Assembly (NCBI RefSeq): GCF_049316285.1
Contig: NZ_JBMOXA010000011.1
Location: forward strand, 124,001 to 188,000
Reading direction: 5' to 3'
From: Rhodoferax_B sp049316285
GTDB taxonomy: Bacteria > Pseudomonadota > Gammaproteobacteria > Burkholderiales > Burkholderiaceae_C
DNA length: 64,000 nucleotides
Of this stretch, positions 51,510-59,447 are shown in pieces; the first letter of the stretch is position 1; every line of letters starts with the position of its first letter. The position numbers and the translations under genes were made by a program. Below the pieces are notes generated by a model. It worked only from the letters and a program-made list of their open reading frames with translations. It had not been told where the DNA came from and ran no database searches.

Positions 51510-52343
51510 ATGCCTGAGCGCCTGGTCACAGTGCTGGGTGCCGGCGGCTTCGTCGGAACCCATTTGGTTCGGCGCTTGAACGCGCAGGGGATTTTGTGCC
51601 AGGCGCCTGCGCGCCATGACACAAGCTGGTTGCAGCAGCCTTTGGGTGACGTGGTCTACGCCATAGGCCTGACCGCCGACTTCCGCTCGCGCCCGCTGGA
51701 AACGGTGGAGGCCCACGTGTGTGTGCTGCGCCAATTGCTCGCCCAGGGCAATTTTCGCTCGCTCACCTATTTGAGCAGCACCCGCGTTTACAGCGGCAGC
51801 GAAAGGACTGACGAGGCCGCGCGGCTGCAGGTCGACCCGAACGACGCCAGCGACTTGTACAACCTGTCCAAGCTGATGGGCGAGTCGCTGTGCCTGCACG
51901 GCGGCCATCCCCTGATGAAGGTGGCGCGCCTGGCCAACATCGTTGGCTTGCGGCCCGATCCGGACATTTTTATTGACCAGTTGCTCGAGGAAGGCGTGCG
52001 CACCGGAGGGGTTCACCTGCGTACCGCGCTGCAATCGAAAAAAGACTATCTCTACATCGACGACGCGGTTGATCTGCTGGTGCGTATCGCCTTGTCCGAT
52101 GCCACGGGCATTTTCAATGTGGCCAGCGGCGAGGGCGTCAGCAACGCCCAGGTGCTGGCGGCCTTGGAGCAGGAGATGGGTTTCACTACATCGGTGGCCG
52201 AGGGGGCACCGGTGTGGGAATTCAGGGCGATCGACATGGCCAAGACGACGCAGACGTTTGGCTTTGCAGCGCAAAAGTTTGAAAATTATTTTCCGCAATT
52301 CCTGCGGCACTATCGGCAAAAGAAGGGACTGGAGAGCACATGA
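51510..52343 (+). CDS. NAD(P)-dependent sugar epimerase/4-ketoreductase
   Basis: The 277-residue extended SDR protein has the cofactor loop VLGAGGFVGTHLVRRL and the active-site YNLSK (in DLYNLSKLMGE). It is shorter than UDP-glucose epimerases and of a type found as terminal 4-ketoreductases in deoxysugar cassettes. GGAG lies five bases before ATG 51510. It probably reduces the C4 keto group of the branched sugar. The gap of 39 bp after the methyltransferase is the largest inside the cassette. Confidence 0.85.
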   Translation: MPERLVTVLGAGGFVGTHLVRRLNAQGILCQAPARHDTSWLQQPLGDVVYAIGLTADFRSRPLETVEAHVCVLRQLLAQGNFRSLTYLSSTRVYSGSERTDEAARLQVDPNDASDLYNLSKLMGESLCLHGGHPLMKVARLANIVGLRPDPDIFIDQLLEEGVRTGGVHLRTALQSKKDYLYIDDAVDLLVRIALSDATGIFNVASGEGVSNAQVLAALEQEMGFTTSVAEGAPVWEFRAIDMAKTTQTFGFAAQKFENYFPQFLRHYRQKKGLEST

Positions 52344-53095
52344 GCTACCTTGAAACAACACCGACGGCACATCCGTCTTACCAAAAAGAAAAGCAGGAGC
52401 GCATTGCCGGCTTCGCCAGCGACGAAGAGTTTCGTGCACTCTCCAACCAGTGGCGCGCCATGGCACTGGAACGCAAGTACATGAACAACTTCTCGTGGCT
52501 GGGCCGCCCGCTGATACAGGTGCCCATGGACGCCATGGCCATGCAGGAAATCATCTGGGCGGTGAAACCCGACCTGATCATCGAGACCGGTGTGGCGCAT
52601 GGCGGTTCGCTGATTCTGTCGGCCTCTATCCTGGAATTGATTGGCGCTGGTGAAGTGCTGGGCATAGACATTGAAATCCGTGAGCACAACCGCAAGGAAA
52701 TCGAAGCACATCCGCTGGGCCACCGCATCAAGCTGATCGAAGGCTCCAGTACCGCTCCCGACGTGGTCGCCCAAGTGCGCGAAGCCGCCAAGGGCAAGAA
52801 GAACGTGTTGGTGTGCCTGGACTCCAATCACACACACGAGCACGTATTGGCCGAATTACAAGCCTATGGCGACCTGGTGAGTGTGGGCAGCTACTGCGTG
52901 GTGTTCGACACCTTTGTCGAAGACATGCCAGCGGACTACGTCTGGACCGATCGCCCGTGGGGCAAGGGCGACAACCCCAAGACGGCGGTGTGGGAATGGC
53001 TGCGCAGCCACCCGGAGTTTGTGATCGACAAGTCGGTGGAAGACCGCTTGCTCGTGACCTCGGCTCCGGACGGTTTCCTGCGTCGTGTGGCTTAA
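52340..53095 (+). CDS. CmcI-like (cephalosporin hydroxylase family) methyltransferase
   Basis: The 251-residue protein belongs to the CmcI family, SAM-dependent enzymes related to rhamnosyl O-methyltransferases. Seen motifs are IIETGVAHGGSLI (SAM site), GIDIEIREHNRKEIEAHP, and LVCLDSNHTHEHVLAELQAYG. It starts at an ATGA overlap with the preceding gene. In a sugar cassette it is best read as a sugar O-methyltransferase. No hydroxylation of cephalosporin is implied. Confidence 0.88.
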   Translation: MSYLETTPTAHPSYQKEKQERIAGFASDEEFRALSNQWRAMALERKYMNNFSWLGRPLIQVPMDAMAMQEIIWAVKPDLIIETGVAHGGSLILSASILELIGAGEVLGIDIEIREHNRKEIEAHPLGHRIKLIEGSSTAPDVVAQVREAAKGKKNVLVCLDSNHTHEHVLAELQAYGDLVSVGSYCVVFDTFVEDMPADYVWTDRPWGKGDNPKTAVWEWLRSHPEFVIDKSVEDRLLVTSAPDGFLRRVA

Positions 53096-53116
53096 CGAAG
53101 TGAAAGCTTGGCCGTT

Positions 53117-53254
53117 ATGAACGATCTCTCCACAGCTTTTCTCAGTGAGGGCCTTGCCAAAAGCGCGCAAAGCAGCATCGACCGCGTCAAGAGCATGGGT
53201 GGCGTCTTCACGGGCGAGAGCATCATCACCTTGCAGGGGCTGCTGTTCAAATGA
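53117..53254 (+). CDS. Small ORF (45 aa) coupled to the acyltransferase gene
   Basis: An ATG at 53117 opens a 45-codon frame ending at the TGA at 53252-53254. It overlaps the next gene's ATG (53251) by 4 bp, the same ATGA coupling seen at 47826, 49684 and 52340 in this cassette. The product is MNDLSTAFLSEGLAKSAQSS at its start, then SIDRVKSMGG, with a hydrophobic-ended IITLQGLLFK tail. I do not recognise it. No clear ribosome site precedes it, so it may be translationally coupled or a remnant. It is easily missed by automated calling. Confidence 0.5.
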   Translation: MNDLSTAFLSEGLAKSAQSSIDRVKSMGGVFTGESIITLQGLLFK

Positions 53255-53739
53255 TCGTCATTCACCCCACGGCCAAGGTGTCCCCCTTGGCCGATATTGA
53301 GGACTCGGTGCGTGGCACACGCATCGAGATCGGCGAGCATTCGGCGGTGGACAGCTTTGTCAAGTTCAAGCCGGCCGGCGGCACGGGCGACCTGGTGATT
53401 GGTGCCTGGACGGTGATCAACTCCGGCTGTGTGATCTATACCGGCAACGGCGTGAAGATCGGTAACCAGGTGGCCATTGCCGCAAATTGCACCTTTGCCC
53501 CGGTCAACCACGCCTATCAGGAGAAAGACCGGCCAATCCGCGAACAAGGCTTTTTGCCCAGCAAGGGCGGCATTGTGATTGAGGATGACGTGTGGATAGG
53601 CGCCAACTGCGTGTTGCTGGACGGTGCCGTTTTGCGGCAAGGCTGTGTGATCGCCGCGGGTTCCGTGGTGCGTGGCGAGATCGGGGCTTACACCGTGAAT
53701 GCCGGGCAGCCCCTCAGAGTGGTAGGGCACAGGCGGTAG
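53251..53739 (+). CDS. Hexapeptide-repeat acyltransferase (WbbJ-like)
   Basis: The 162-residue left-handed beta-helix protein shows irregular hexapeptide repeats (VIHPTAKVSPLADIED, SVVRGEIGAYTVNAGQPLRVVG) and the acyltransferase signature GAWTVINSGCVIYTGNGVKIGNQVAIAANCTFAPVNHAY (positions about 49-95). It would N- or O-acylate a sugar using acyl-CoA. It is the last gene of the cassette, followed by a terminator. Acetyl is the likely group, but this is inferred. Confidence 0.85.
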   Translation: MIVIHPTAKVSPLADIEDSVRGTRIEIGEHSAVDSFVKFKPAGGTGDLVIGAWTVINSGCVIYTGNGVKIGNQVAIAANCTFAPVNHAYQEKDRPIREQGFLPSKGGIVIEDDVWIGANCVLLDGAVLRQGCVIAAGSVVRGEIGAYTVNAGQPLRVVGHRR

Positions 53740-53767
53740 AGCTTTTTCTCGCTTTTGTTTTGCCAGG

Positions 53768-53795
53768 ATGCCCGATCGTTGTATCGGGCATTTTT
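53768..53795 (+). terminator. Terminator of the glycosylation cassette
   Basis: ATGCCCGAT pairs with ATCGGGCAT (53768-53776 and 53783-53791) across a 6-nt loop, followed by TTTTT. It lies 29 bp after the acyltransferase stop. Confidence 0.85.
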
Positions 53796-53880
53796 ATTGG
53801 CGCCGGCGCTGATTCATGGGTTTTTGAACAGTAATGTGCTGATTCCTGGCCTGTGGCCCATATATATAGAGAGCGAACGC

Positions 53881-53910
53881 AAAAAAGCCGCCTGCGGCTG
53901 CAGGCGGCTT
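53881..53910 (-). terminator. Terminator of the minus-strand flagellin gene
   Basis: On the minus strand AAGCCGCCTG (53910-53901) pairs with CAGGCGGCTT (53894-53885) across a 6-nt loop and is followed by a T-run (A-run 53881-53886 on plus). It lies about 20 bp after the fliC stop. Confidence 0.85.
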
Positions 53911-53928
53911 GGCGGCGGGGAAAGCCGA

Positions 53929-55146
53929 TTACTGTTGCAGCAGCGAGAGCACTTGCTGTGGCAGTTGGTTGGCTTGCGACACCATGGCGGTACCGGCTTG
54001 CTGCAGGATTTGCGTGCGCGCCAGGTTGGAGGTTTCCGTCGCGAAATCGGCGTCGACGATACGGCCGCGGGCGGCAGCCAGGTTCTCTACCTGGATTTGG
54101 ATGTTCGATACCGAGCTTTCGAAGCGGCTTTGCAGGGCACCCAGTTGTGCGCGGGCCGAGTTGACCTGGTCGAGAGCCGCATCGATCTTTTTCAGTGCAA
54201 CCCAGGCGTTGGCTTGGGTGCTCACCGTCAGGGAGTCGAGGCCCAGGGCATCGGTCGTGGTGTTGGCTGCATCGATGTCGGAGGCCATTGCCGTGCCGCT
54301 GACGCCGGTGGTTGCCGTCGACAGACCGCCGAACGTGATGGTGGCTGCGTCCCCAGCGGAATCCAGCTTGGAAGACATCAGATCGATGGTGTAGGTGCCG
54401 TCGTCAGCCTTGTTCAGGAACGCGGTCACGCCGGTATCAGCGGTCTTGCGGTTGATGGCTTCCACCACCTGGCCCATACGCTCGGCGCCGCTGCTGGCGG
54501 CAGCAATCGCGCCCAGACCCACCGTAGCACCGGCCACTTGGATGTTCAGGGTGGTAGGGTCGGTGATGGCGGTCAACGTCGACACCGAGCTGGGGTCGAT
54601 GCCGGTTTGTCTGGAATAAGCGTAGGCAATGTCCGCCAGACCCTTGGCCGTGGCGTTGGTCAGGGCGCCGACAGTGATGTTGTCACCAGAATTTGCACCC
54701 ACTTGGAACACCGCACCTGCAAACGTGCCATCCAGGATCTTGGTGCCGTTGAAGGTGGTTTGCTTGGCAACGCGGTCGATTTCGTCGGTGAGTTGCTGCA
54801 CTTCGGCCTGCAAGGCTCTGCGGTCAGCCGCGCTGTTGGTGGCGTTGCCGGCTTGCACAGCCAGTTCACGCATACGTTGCAGCATGTCGCCGACCTTGCC
54901 CAGTGCGCCTTCAGCGGTTTGCGCCAGGGAGATGCCGTCGTTGGAGTTGCGAGCCCCTACCGTCAAGCCCCGTACCTGGGTGTTCATGCGTTCGGAGATG
55001 GCCAGGCCAGCCGCGTCGTCTTTGGCCGTGTTTACACGTAAGCCGGATGAAAGCCGTTGCATGGACGTTGCCAGGCCGGCTTGCGATGTGCCCAAATTGC
55101 GTTGAGCGTTGAGCGAAACAATGTTCGTATTGATGGTCGAGGCCAT
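53929..55146 (-). CDS. fliC: Flagellin (copy 1)
   Basis: The 405-residue filament subunit has conserved terminal D0/D1 helices (MASTINTNIVSLNAQRNLG; ENLAAARGRIVDADFATETSNLARTQILQQAGTAMVSQANQ) and a short Thr/Ala/Ser-rich centre. AGGAG lies 7 bp before ATG 55146. It is about 90% identical to copy 2 by hand alignment, with the centre almost invariant. No Cys is present. Abundant surface Ser/Thr (for example TATTGVSGTAMAS, NTTTDALG) are possible glycosylation sites. It is exported via FliS and the type III gate. Confidence 0.96.
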   Translation of the reverse strand: MASTINTNIVSLNAQRNLGTSQAGLATSMQRLSSGLRVNTAKDDAAGLAISERMNTQVRGLTVGARNSNDGISLAQTAEGALGKVGDMLQRMRELAVQAGNATNSAADRRALQAEVQQLTDEIDRVAKQTTFNGTKILDGTFAGAVFQVGANSGDNITVGALTNATAKGLADIAYAYSRQTGIDPSSVSTLTAITDPTTLNIQVAGATVGLGAIAAASSGAERMGQVVEAINRKTADTGVTAFLNKADDGTYTIDLMSSKLDSAGDAATITFGGLSTATTGVSGTAMASDIDAANTTTDALGLDSLTVSTQANAWVALKKIDAALDQVNSARAQLGALQSRFESSVSNIQIQVENLAAARGRIVDADFATETSNLARTQILQQAGTAMVSQANQLPQQVLSLLQQ

Positions 55147-55511
55147 TCTGAGACTCCTATGTAACTTGAGAATCGGCGGTTAGCCGATTGCGACGCCAAC
55201 AGGTGCTGGCTTCCAAAAGGCATGGAGAAATTATGAGATTCGAGGTTTTTGTTGTTAGCCCGATAAGAGCCGCAAACCACTGGCTATTCTTTTTTTCAAT
55301 CGAGTGCTTAAGTTTTTCTGGAGCGACCCGAAAACCTTAGCAATGGGTTCATAAGGGGCCCGTTGTCCGGTCAGCAGCAGACGGCAGAAACACTTAAATA
55401 GATGGTTCTGGTTGATGCCCAAACTGCCGCTCCGGTCATAGCTGCCAGGAATGGTCCTGGCGTTGCGATCGGCGCTTGTGCCGGGTTTTTTAGTCACCAA
55501 GGAGTTTCACA
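55147..55511. other. Head-to-head promoter region of the two flagellin genes
   Basis: The 365-bp spacer between divergent flagellins has a good sigma-28 promoter for the plus copy (55308-55334) that overlaps an inverted-repeat region (55307-55340) carrying a -35-like box for the minus direction but a poor -10. A GCCCGATAA match on plus at 55258-55266 lacks a matching -35. AAGGAG precedes copy 2. I see no gene. Confidence 0.6.
55308..55334 (+). promoter_or_regulatory. Sigma-28 promoter of flagellin copy 2
   Basis: TTAAGTTT (55308-55315), an 11-bp spacer and CCCGAAAA (55327-55334) match 7 of 8 and 6 of 8 of the FliA consensus TAAAGTTT-N11-GCCGATAA. The leader to ATG 55512 would be about 170 nt. 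Confidence 0.65.
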
Positions 55512-56726
55512 ATGGCCTCTACCATCAATACCAACATCAACTCGTTGACCGCACAGCGCAATCTGGCGACTTCACAGGGTTCGTTGGCCACTTCCATGCA
55601 ACGCCTGTCTTCGGGCTTGCGTGTCAACAGCGCCAAAGACGACGCTGCTGGCCTGGCCATCTCTGAACGGATGAACACCCAAGTGAAGGGTTTGTCTGTG
55701 GGTGCACGTAACTCCAACGACGGCATTTCGCTGGCGCAAACCGCTGAAGGCGCACTGGGCAAGGTCGGCGACATGCTGCAACGTATGCGTGAACTGGCTG
55801 TGCAGTCCGGCAACGCGACCAACAGCGCTGCTGACCGTAAGGCTCTGCAAGCTGAAGTGAGCCAACTGGCTGACGAAATCGACCGCGTTGCCAAGCAAAC
55901 CACCTTCAACGGCACCAAGATTCTGGACGGTACCTATGCAGGTGCTGTGTTCCAAGTGGGTGCAAACTCTGGTGACAACATCACCGTCGGCGCCTTGACC
56001 AACTCCACGGCCAAGGGCTTGGCAGATGTTGCCTACGCTTACTCCAAGCAAACCGGCATCAACACCAGCTCGGTGTCGACGTTGACCGCCATTACCGACC
56101 CTACCACCCTGAACATCCAAGTGGCCGGTGCTACGGTGGGTCTGGGCGCGATTGCTGCAGCCAGCAGCGGCGCCGAGCGTATGGGTCAAGTCGTGGAGGC
56201 CATCAACCGCAAGACCGCTGATACCGGCGTGACCGCGTTCCTGAACAAGGCTGACGACGGCACCTACACCATCGATCTGATGTCTTCCAAGCTGGATACG
56301 GCAGGTGACGCGGCTACCATCACGTTCGGTGGTCTGACGACGGCCACCACCGGTGTCAGCGGCACGGCAATGGCCTCCGACATCGATGCGACCAACACCA
56401 CGACCGATGCCCTGGGCCTCGACTCGTTGTCGGTCACGACGCAAGCCAACGCCTGGGTTGCCCTGAAGAAGATTGACAGCGCCATCGACCAGGTGAACAC
56501 TGGCCGTGCCCAACTGGGTGCTCTGCAAAGCCGTTTTGAAACCTCGGTGAGCACCATCGCCATCCAGGTGGAAAACCTGTCTGCTGCTCGTGGCCGTATC
56601 GTGGACGCCGACTTCGCTTCGGAAACCGCCAGCCTGTCGCGTAGCCAGATCCTGCAACAAGCCGGTACCGCCATGGTGGCCCAGGCTAACCAACTGCCAC
56701 AAGGCGTGTTGGCCCTGCTGCAGTAA
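55512..56726 (+). CDS. fliC: Flagellin (copy 2)
   Basis: The 404-residue paralogue of copy 1 has the same D0/D1 helices (MASTINTNINSLTAQRNLA; ENLSAARGRIVDADFASETASLSRSQILQQAGTAM). By hand I count about 40 differences from copy 1, with only three in residues 180-300. Codon choice is less GC-rich and rather uniform, as in highly expressed genes. AAGGAG precedes ATG 55512, and a sigma-28 promoter lies upstream. It is followed by a hairpin terminator and then fliD. Confidence 0.96.
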   Translation: MASTINTNINSLTAQRNLATSQGSLATSMQRLSSGLRVNSAKDDAAGLAISERMNTQVKGLSVGARNSNDGISLAQTAEGALGKVGDMLQRMRELAVQSGNATNSAADRKALQAEVSQLADEIDRVAKQTTFNGTKILDGTYAGAVFQVGANSGDNITVGALTNSTAKGLADVAYAYSKQTGINTSSVSTLTAITDPTTLNIQVAGATVGLGAIAAASSGAERMGQVVEAINRKTADTGVTAFLNKADDGTYTIDLMSSKLDTAGDAATITFGGLTTATTGVSGTAMASDIDATNTTTDALGLDSLSVTTQANAWVALKKIDSAIDQVNTGRAQLGALQSRFETSVSTIAIQVENLSAARGRIVDADFASETASLSRSQILQQAGTAMVAQANQLPQGVLALLQ

Positions 56727-56778
56727 GCGTAAGGCTTCTGTCAGGCGCTGCCGCCCCTGGGGGGCAGTGGCTTGAACA

Positions 56779-56815
56779 GGCGGAGAAAGGCTATCCTTTC
56801 TCCGCCGTTTGGCTT
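56779..56815 (+). terminator. Terminator after flagellin copy 2
   Basis: GGCGGAGAAAGG (56779-56790) pairs exactly with CCTTTCTCCGCC (56795-56806) across a 4-nt loop, followed by GTTTGGCTTTTT. It is a strong hairpin separating fliC from fliD. Confidence 0.8.
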
Positions 56816-56909
56816 TTTGAGAGTGTTGGACAATTGCTGAATCTCTGTGATGGATGTGCCTTCTGGCTGCGTCCGCACAGGCGTATTCGACAGAATCCAG
56901 GAGGTTGGC

Positions 56910-58394
56910 ATGGGCATTTCATCCGTAGGGATCGGTAGCGGTCTCGATGTGCAGGGCATTATTTCCAAGCTGGTAGCTTTGGAAAAATCCCCTTTGACGA
57001 CTCTGGAGGCCAAGGCCACCATTGTTCAGTCCAAGATTTCGGCTTATGGCGAAATCAAGTCCTTGATGACCACTTTGTCGGATGCCGCTGGTGTGTTGTC
57101 GCGTGACAGCGGCTGGAACGCCATGACCCTGAGTTCCAGCAGCAGTGCTGTGGGGGCTACGGTCACGGGTATTGCCAGTGCTTCTTCTTTCAGTGTGGGT
57201 GTTTCGCAGCTCGCGCAGTCGCAATCGACGGTGTCGGGTGTGGTTGCTGCCAATACCGACATGAGTGGCACGATTGCCATTCAGCTTGGCTCGTGGACCA
57301 CAACCCCAGGCGTGCCACCCACGCCCACAGCCTTTACGGCAGACCCGACCAAGACAGAGATCAAAATTGTGATCCCGGCGAACACCACTTCTTTGGCAGC
57401 AGTTGCCGCCAAGATCAATGATGCCGGTGCAGGTGTCACGGCCACGGTGATCAGCGATGCGTCCGGCGACCGCCTGATGATTCGCTCTTCTTCTACCGGC
57501 GAGGTTTCTGGTTTCAAGATTACAGCGCCGACGGGGGCTGGTTTGGAGGCGGATGAGCCTGAGGCCAGCGCCGGTTTGAAGGCGTTGACTTTCGATCCGG
57601 AGAACGCCGCCACCGGCACCACCATGACGCAGGCCGCGCAGAACGCCAAGGCTACGATCAATGGTGTGTCGGTTTCGTCGGCCACGAATGAACTCAAGAG
57701 CGTGATCCCCGGGGTTGCGCTGCAACTGACCCAGGTGACGACGAGTGATGCCTTGGTCACCGTCAAGGCCGACACCGCGACCATCAAAAAGAACATTCAG
57801 GCGTTTGTTGATGCCTATAACGCGGTGAACACTTTGTTGGGTGATGCCACCAAATATGACGACACCGCCAAAACTGCCGGTATCTTGCAGGGCGACTCGG
57901 CCACGGTGGGTTTGCAGAACATGCTGCGCCGCATGATCACATCGACTTCGATGGGAGACACCTTGACGCGCCTGTCGGATGTGGGCATCACCATGCAGCA
58001 GGGCGGTAACTTGAGCATAGAGACGCTGACCACCGCCCAAAAGGCTTTGGGGCGAGTGGATTTGGATACGGCTCTGGCTGGCGACCTGACGGTGCTGAAG
58101 CAGTTGTTTGCCGGTACCGACGGTGACGCAACCTCCAAGGGTATTGCGGTCAAGATCAAAACCTTTGCTTCTGATTTGTTGGCCTTGGATGGTGGCATTA
58201 CCGCCAAACAGGATGCGCTTGACAGCGAAATTGAGCGCAATGACGAAGAGCAGGACAAGGTCAACAACCGTGCCACTTTGCTGGAAGCGCGCCTGACCAA
58301 GACCTACTCAGCGCTGGATGCCAAGATGGCGACACTCACGGCTCTGAGTGACTACGTCACGCAGCAGGTCGCGCAGTGGAACAAGAAAGATTGA
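56910..58394 (+). CDS. fliD: Flagellar filament cap protein FliD (HAP2)
   Basis: The 494-residue product starts MGISSVGIGSGLDVQGIISKLVALEKSPL, with CCAGGAGG just upstream of ATG 56910, which is preferred over ATG 56847. It carries the FliD N-terminal signature and ends in a coiled C-terminal helix (LLEARLTKTYSALDAKMATLTALSDYVTQQVAQWNKKD). It caps the growing filament and helps flagellin fold. It begins a fliD-S-T run. Confidence 0.95.
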   Translation: MGISSVGIGSGLDVQGIISKLVALEKSPLTTLEAKATIVQSKISAYGEIKSLMTTLSDAAGVLSRDSGWNAMTLSSSSSAVGATVTGIASASSFSVGVSQLAQSQSTVSGVVAANTDMSGTIAIQLGSWTTTPGVPPTPTAFTADPTKTEIKIVIPANTTSLAAVAAKINDAGAGVTATVISDASGDRLMIRSSSTGEVSGFKITAPTGAGLEADEPEASAGLKALTFDPENAATGTTMTQAAQNAKATINGVSVSSATNELKSVIPGVALQLTQVTTSDALVTVKADTATIKKNIQAFVDAYNAVNTLLGDATKYDDTAKTAGILQGDSATVGLQNMLRRMITSTSMGDTLTRLSDVGITMQQGGNLSIETLTTAQKALGRVDLDTALAGDLTVLKQLFAGTDGDATSKGIAVKIKTFASDLLALDGGITAKQDALDSEIERNDEEQDKVNNRATLLEARLTKTYSALDAKMATLTALSDYVTQQVAQWNKKD

Positions 58395-58469
58395 TGGCTT
58401 TCGTTTTTCTTTCATCAGGAGACTTGAGTTTTTGCCCAGACTGCCGATAACTAGAGTATTGAAGTTCAA

Positions 58470-58892
58470 ATGAGTACCGCCATGTTCACCTCCGTCAGCA
58501 CGCGCTCCGCATCCGCCTACAAGCGGGTAGCTGTACAAACCAGCATTGATGGGGCCAGCCCGCATCAATTGATTGGCCTTTTGTATGACGGTTTGCTCGA
58601 GTCCCTGGGCAAAGCGCGAGTGGCGATTGAGCGTGGCGATGTCGAGGTCAAGGGCAAAGAAATTGGCCGTTCGGTTCGCATTCTGGAAGAGGGCCTGAAG
58701 GCCAGCCTGAATGACGACATGGGCGGTGAGCTGGCGGTAAATTTGCGAGGTGTGTACAACTACAGCATCTTGCGTTTAACCGAGGCCAACCTGAAAAATG
58801 ACAGTGCTCTGGTTGGAGAAGTCTCCAAGCTGATCACCACCGTATCGGATGCCTGGAAAAGCATCAACCCCATTCAGGCGCCAAACGCCTGA
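58470..58892 (+). CDS. fliS: Flagellin export chaperone FliS
   Basis: The 140-residue helical protein has the FliS motif YKRVAVQTSIDGASPHQLIGLLYDGLLESLGKARVA (positions 18-55) and a C-terminal helical region. It binds the flagellin C-terminus and prevents premature polymerisation. It follows fliD by 75 bp; ATG 58470 or 58482 is the start. Confidence 0.94.
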   Translation: MSTAMFTSVSTRSASAYKRVAVQTSIDGASPHQLIGLLYDGLLESLGKARVAIERGDVEVKGKEIGRSVRILEEGLKASLNDDMGGELAVNLRGVYNYSILRLTEANLKNDSALVGEVSKLITTVSDAWKSINPIQAPNA

Positions 58893-58920
58893 CCACAACT
58901 AAAAAAGCCAGGATCACATC

Positions 58921-59220
58921 ATGTCGCAAGCACTGATTGATTACTACAAGGCCATCGAGGACAGCAGCATGAAGATGCTGGAGGCGGCCAAGATGGAAGA
59001 CTGGGAGGGCGTCGTTCGTTACGAAGGCGCCTGCGCGGTGCTGATCGAGCAATTGCGCCATCAGTCACAGGGTGAACAGCTGTCGGCCGAGCATCGCAGC
59101 GAGAAGGCGCGCATCATGCAGCGCATCTTGCGCAACGATGCGCAGATCCGTTGTTTGACGGAGCCGTGGCTCGGCGAGTTCGAAAAGATGATTTCCGGTC
59201 GTTCGCAGCTCGTGCACTGA
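58921..59220 (+). CDS. fliT: FliT-like chaperone
   Basis: The 99-residue helical protein is in the fliT slot after fliS and has the short helical layout of FliT (YYKAIEDSSMKMLEAAKMEDWEGVVRYEGAC). FliT binds FliD and, in enterics, FlhDC. Sequence conservation is low, so position gives most support. A strong terminator follows. Confidence 0.75.
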   Translation: MSQALIDYYKAIEDSSMKMLEAAKMEDWEGVVRYEGACAVLIEQLRHQSQGEQLSAEHRSEKARIMQRILRNDAQIRCLTEPWLGEFEKMISGRSQLVH

Positions 59221-59257
59221 GATCCTCAGTCCTTTAATCGGCCTTCAGGCTGATTAC

Positions 59258-59289
59258 AAAGCCCGCCAGGTGCAAGCCTGGCGGGCTTT
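59258..59289 (+). terminator. Terminator after fliT
   Basis: AAAGCCCGCCAGG (59258-59270) pairs with CCTGGCGGGCTTT (59277-59289) across a 6-nt loop. The 13-bp stem is perfect and ends in a short T-tract. Confidence 0.85.
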
Positions 59290-59327
59290 GTGGTTTCTGG
59301 GTGAAGCTGTAGATCAAAAAAAAGACC

Positions 59328-59352
59328 AAAAAAAACCCCGCAATTGGCGAGG
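59328..59352 (-). terminator. Terminator of fliE
   Basis: On the minus strand CCTCGC (59352-59347) pairs with GCGGGG (59341-59336) with one wobble and a 5-nt loop, followed by eight T. It lies about 100 bp after the fliE stop; a T-run on plus makes it possibly bidirectional. Confidence 0.65.
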
Positions 59353-59447
59353 CGTTTTTGGCGCTGGTCTGGCTAGACTGTGGATGCAGGCTGCAGTGCG
59401 CGTTTCCTTTGATGGTGTGCCGGGTGGTGCTGTTGCCGGCGCAGGCA

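Noticed and set aside
47826..53739. Capsule or LPS O-antigen cluster instead of flagellin glycosylation
   Set aside because: No flippase, polymerase or membrane glycosyltransferase genes are present, and the block lies within flagellar genes, so flagellin is the better target, though not proven.
55572..56702. 376-codon minus-strand open frame opposite flagellin copy 2
   Set aside because: It mirrors a highly conserved flagellin gene; a similar shadow appears opposite copy 1.
53929..56726. Site-specific flagellar phase variation (Hin/hix type)
   Set aside because: No recombinase gene or hix-like 26-bp sites are seen; only homologous arms are present.
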